The notes beneath the pieces are model-generated. The model was not told the origin of the DNA, did no database searches, and saw only the letters and a program-made list of their open reading frames with translations. The translations under genes and the position numbers were made by a program. Of a stretch of DNA of 64,000 bases, positions 63,413 through 64,000 are shown piece after piece. Source of the DNA: Oryzias latipes (lineage: Eukaryota; Chordata; Actinopteri; Beloniformes; Adrianichthyidae); contig NC_019880.2 in NCBI RefSeq assembly GCF_002234675.1, positions 14,621,756-14,685,755 of the forward strand. The letters run 5' to 3'. Numbering within the stretch: the first letter of the stretch is position 1; each line of letters starts with the position of its first letter.

Positions 63413-64000
63413 GTGAGTATCTACTTCAAAAAAAAAAAAAGGGGGGTGGGGACTCCTCCCTTTTTTTTAGCCCTTGTTTCACCTTTTTCTTTTTATATTT
63501 TGCCTGAACTGTAACTTTGTAGTGCTCATGTTTTTGAAGAAAATGATACAATGCTGAACAAGATGCTCACGGATTTCCATCTTCATATCAGAAAGTTGCT
63601 GTGATAAGCTGTGCATATGACTGAACACAGCAATTAGACGCCACACTGTTTGCTTTAACGAAATGCTTCCTCTCTGGCGCTTTTGAGTTATCGAGGCCAT
63701 TAGCCGCCTGATTTCAGTTATTAATCCTGTGTTGAGGCTGTTGTCTTCATCAGTGGGGATTTGGGTTTCTGTCTCTACTGCGACCCCAAAACAGAGGACA
63801 CATGGTGCGTCACAGCTGACGGGGCGGCTGCAGCTGGATTACATATACACGCTGATGGAGCCATGTTGGATCTCTGCGGTGGTCTCATGGTCTTCCATCT
63901 ATCAGAAAAGAGGCCATTTCCTTGTCACATCCTGACATAGATGCTGACATGTTTCATTTGGGAACAGATGTTAATAAGAGAGAAACGGCTTTCCAGACTT
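63413..64000 (+). other. akt1 intron 2, left part
   Basis: It follows the donor GTGAGT after exon 2. I looked for the next PH-domain exon and did not find it. The open frames at 63479-63935 are unmatched. A 13-base A run adjoining GGGGGG lies at 63429-63446. Confidence 0.6.

Overview
This is a stretch of vertebrate nuclear DNA, almost certainly from a teleost fish. It has short GT-AG exons in AT-rich introns, decayed Tc1, L2-like LINE and Ty3/Gypsy copies, several inverted-repeat element families and a compact gene spacing. Gene order INF2 - ADSS1 - SIVA1 - ZBTB42 - AKT1 is the conserved order of human 14q32.33, which supports orthology beyond the protein matches. The species cannot be fixed from the sequence.

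Layout. (1) 1-3630: noncoding, with a decayed Tc1-like element; probably the first intron of a DNAJC17-like gene whose first coding exon lies on the minus strand at 3636-3716. (2) 7.6-19.3 kb, plus strand: complete inf2 (inverted formin 2), one noncoding exon plus 20 shared coding exons and two alternative last exons. One last exon gives a CaaX tail (CVLQ) and the other a basic non-CaaX tail; each has its own poly(A) signal. (3) 19.5-23.1 kb, plus: complete adss1 (adenylosuccinate synthase), 13 exons, 457 codons. (4) 23.4-29.2 kb, plus: complete siva1, 4 exons, 170 codons. (5) 35.4-38.2 kb, minus: zbtb42, a single coding exon of 530 codons plus a likely noncoding first exon. (6) 42.5-45.6 kb, minus: a dead Ty3/Gypsy retrotransposon. 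(7) 51.1 kb to the window end, plus: the first two coding exons of akt1 (start of the PH domain), separated by a 12-kb intron; the rest lies beyond the right edge.

The genes are not a functional operon; each has its own promoter. inf2, adss1 and siva1 are packed head to tail with about 200-280 bp between one poly(A) signal and the next start codon, so their promoters must be very short or overlap the upstream terminator. The siva1 promoter shows two inverted CCAAT boxes and an E2F-type site.

I found no prokaryotic-type system, CRISPR array, rRNA or tRNA. The most informative observations are the paired alternative 3' ends of inf2, an in-frame stop-free inf2 intron, a repeat family of about 620 bp with five copies that carries a decaying conserved reading frame, and a mirrored pair of 205-bp MITE-like elements. 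All gene models were built by reading splice sites and codon phase by eye; reading phase was checked across every junction of inf2, adss1 and siva1.
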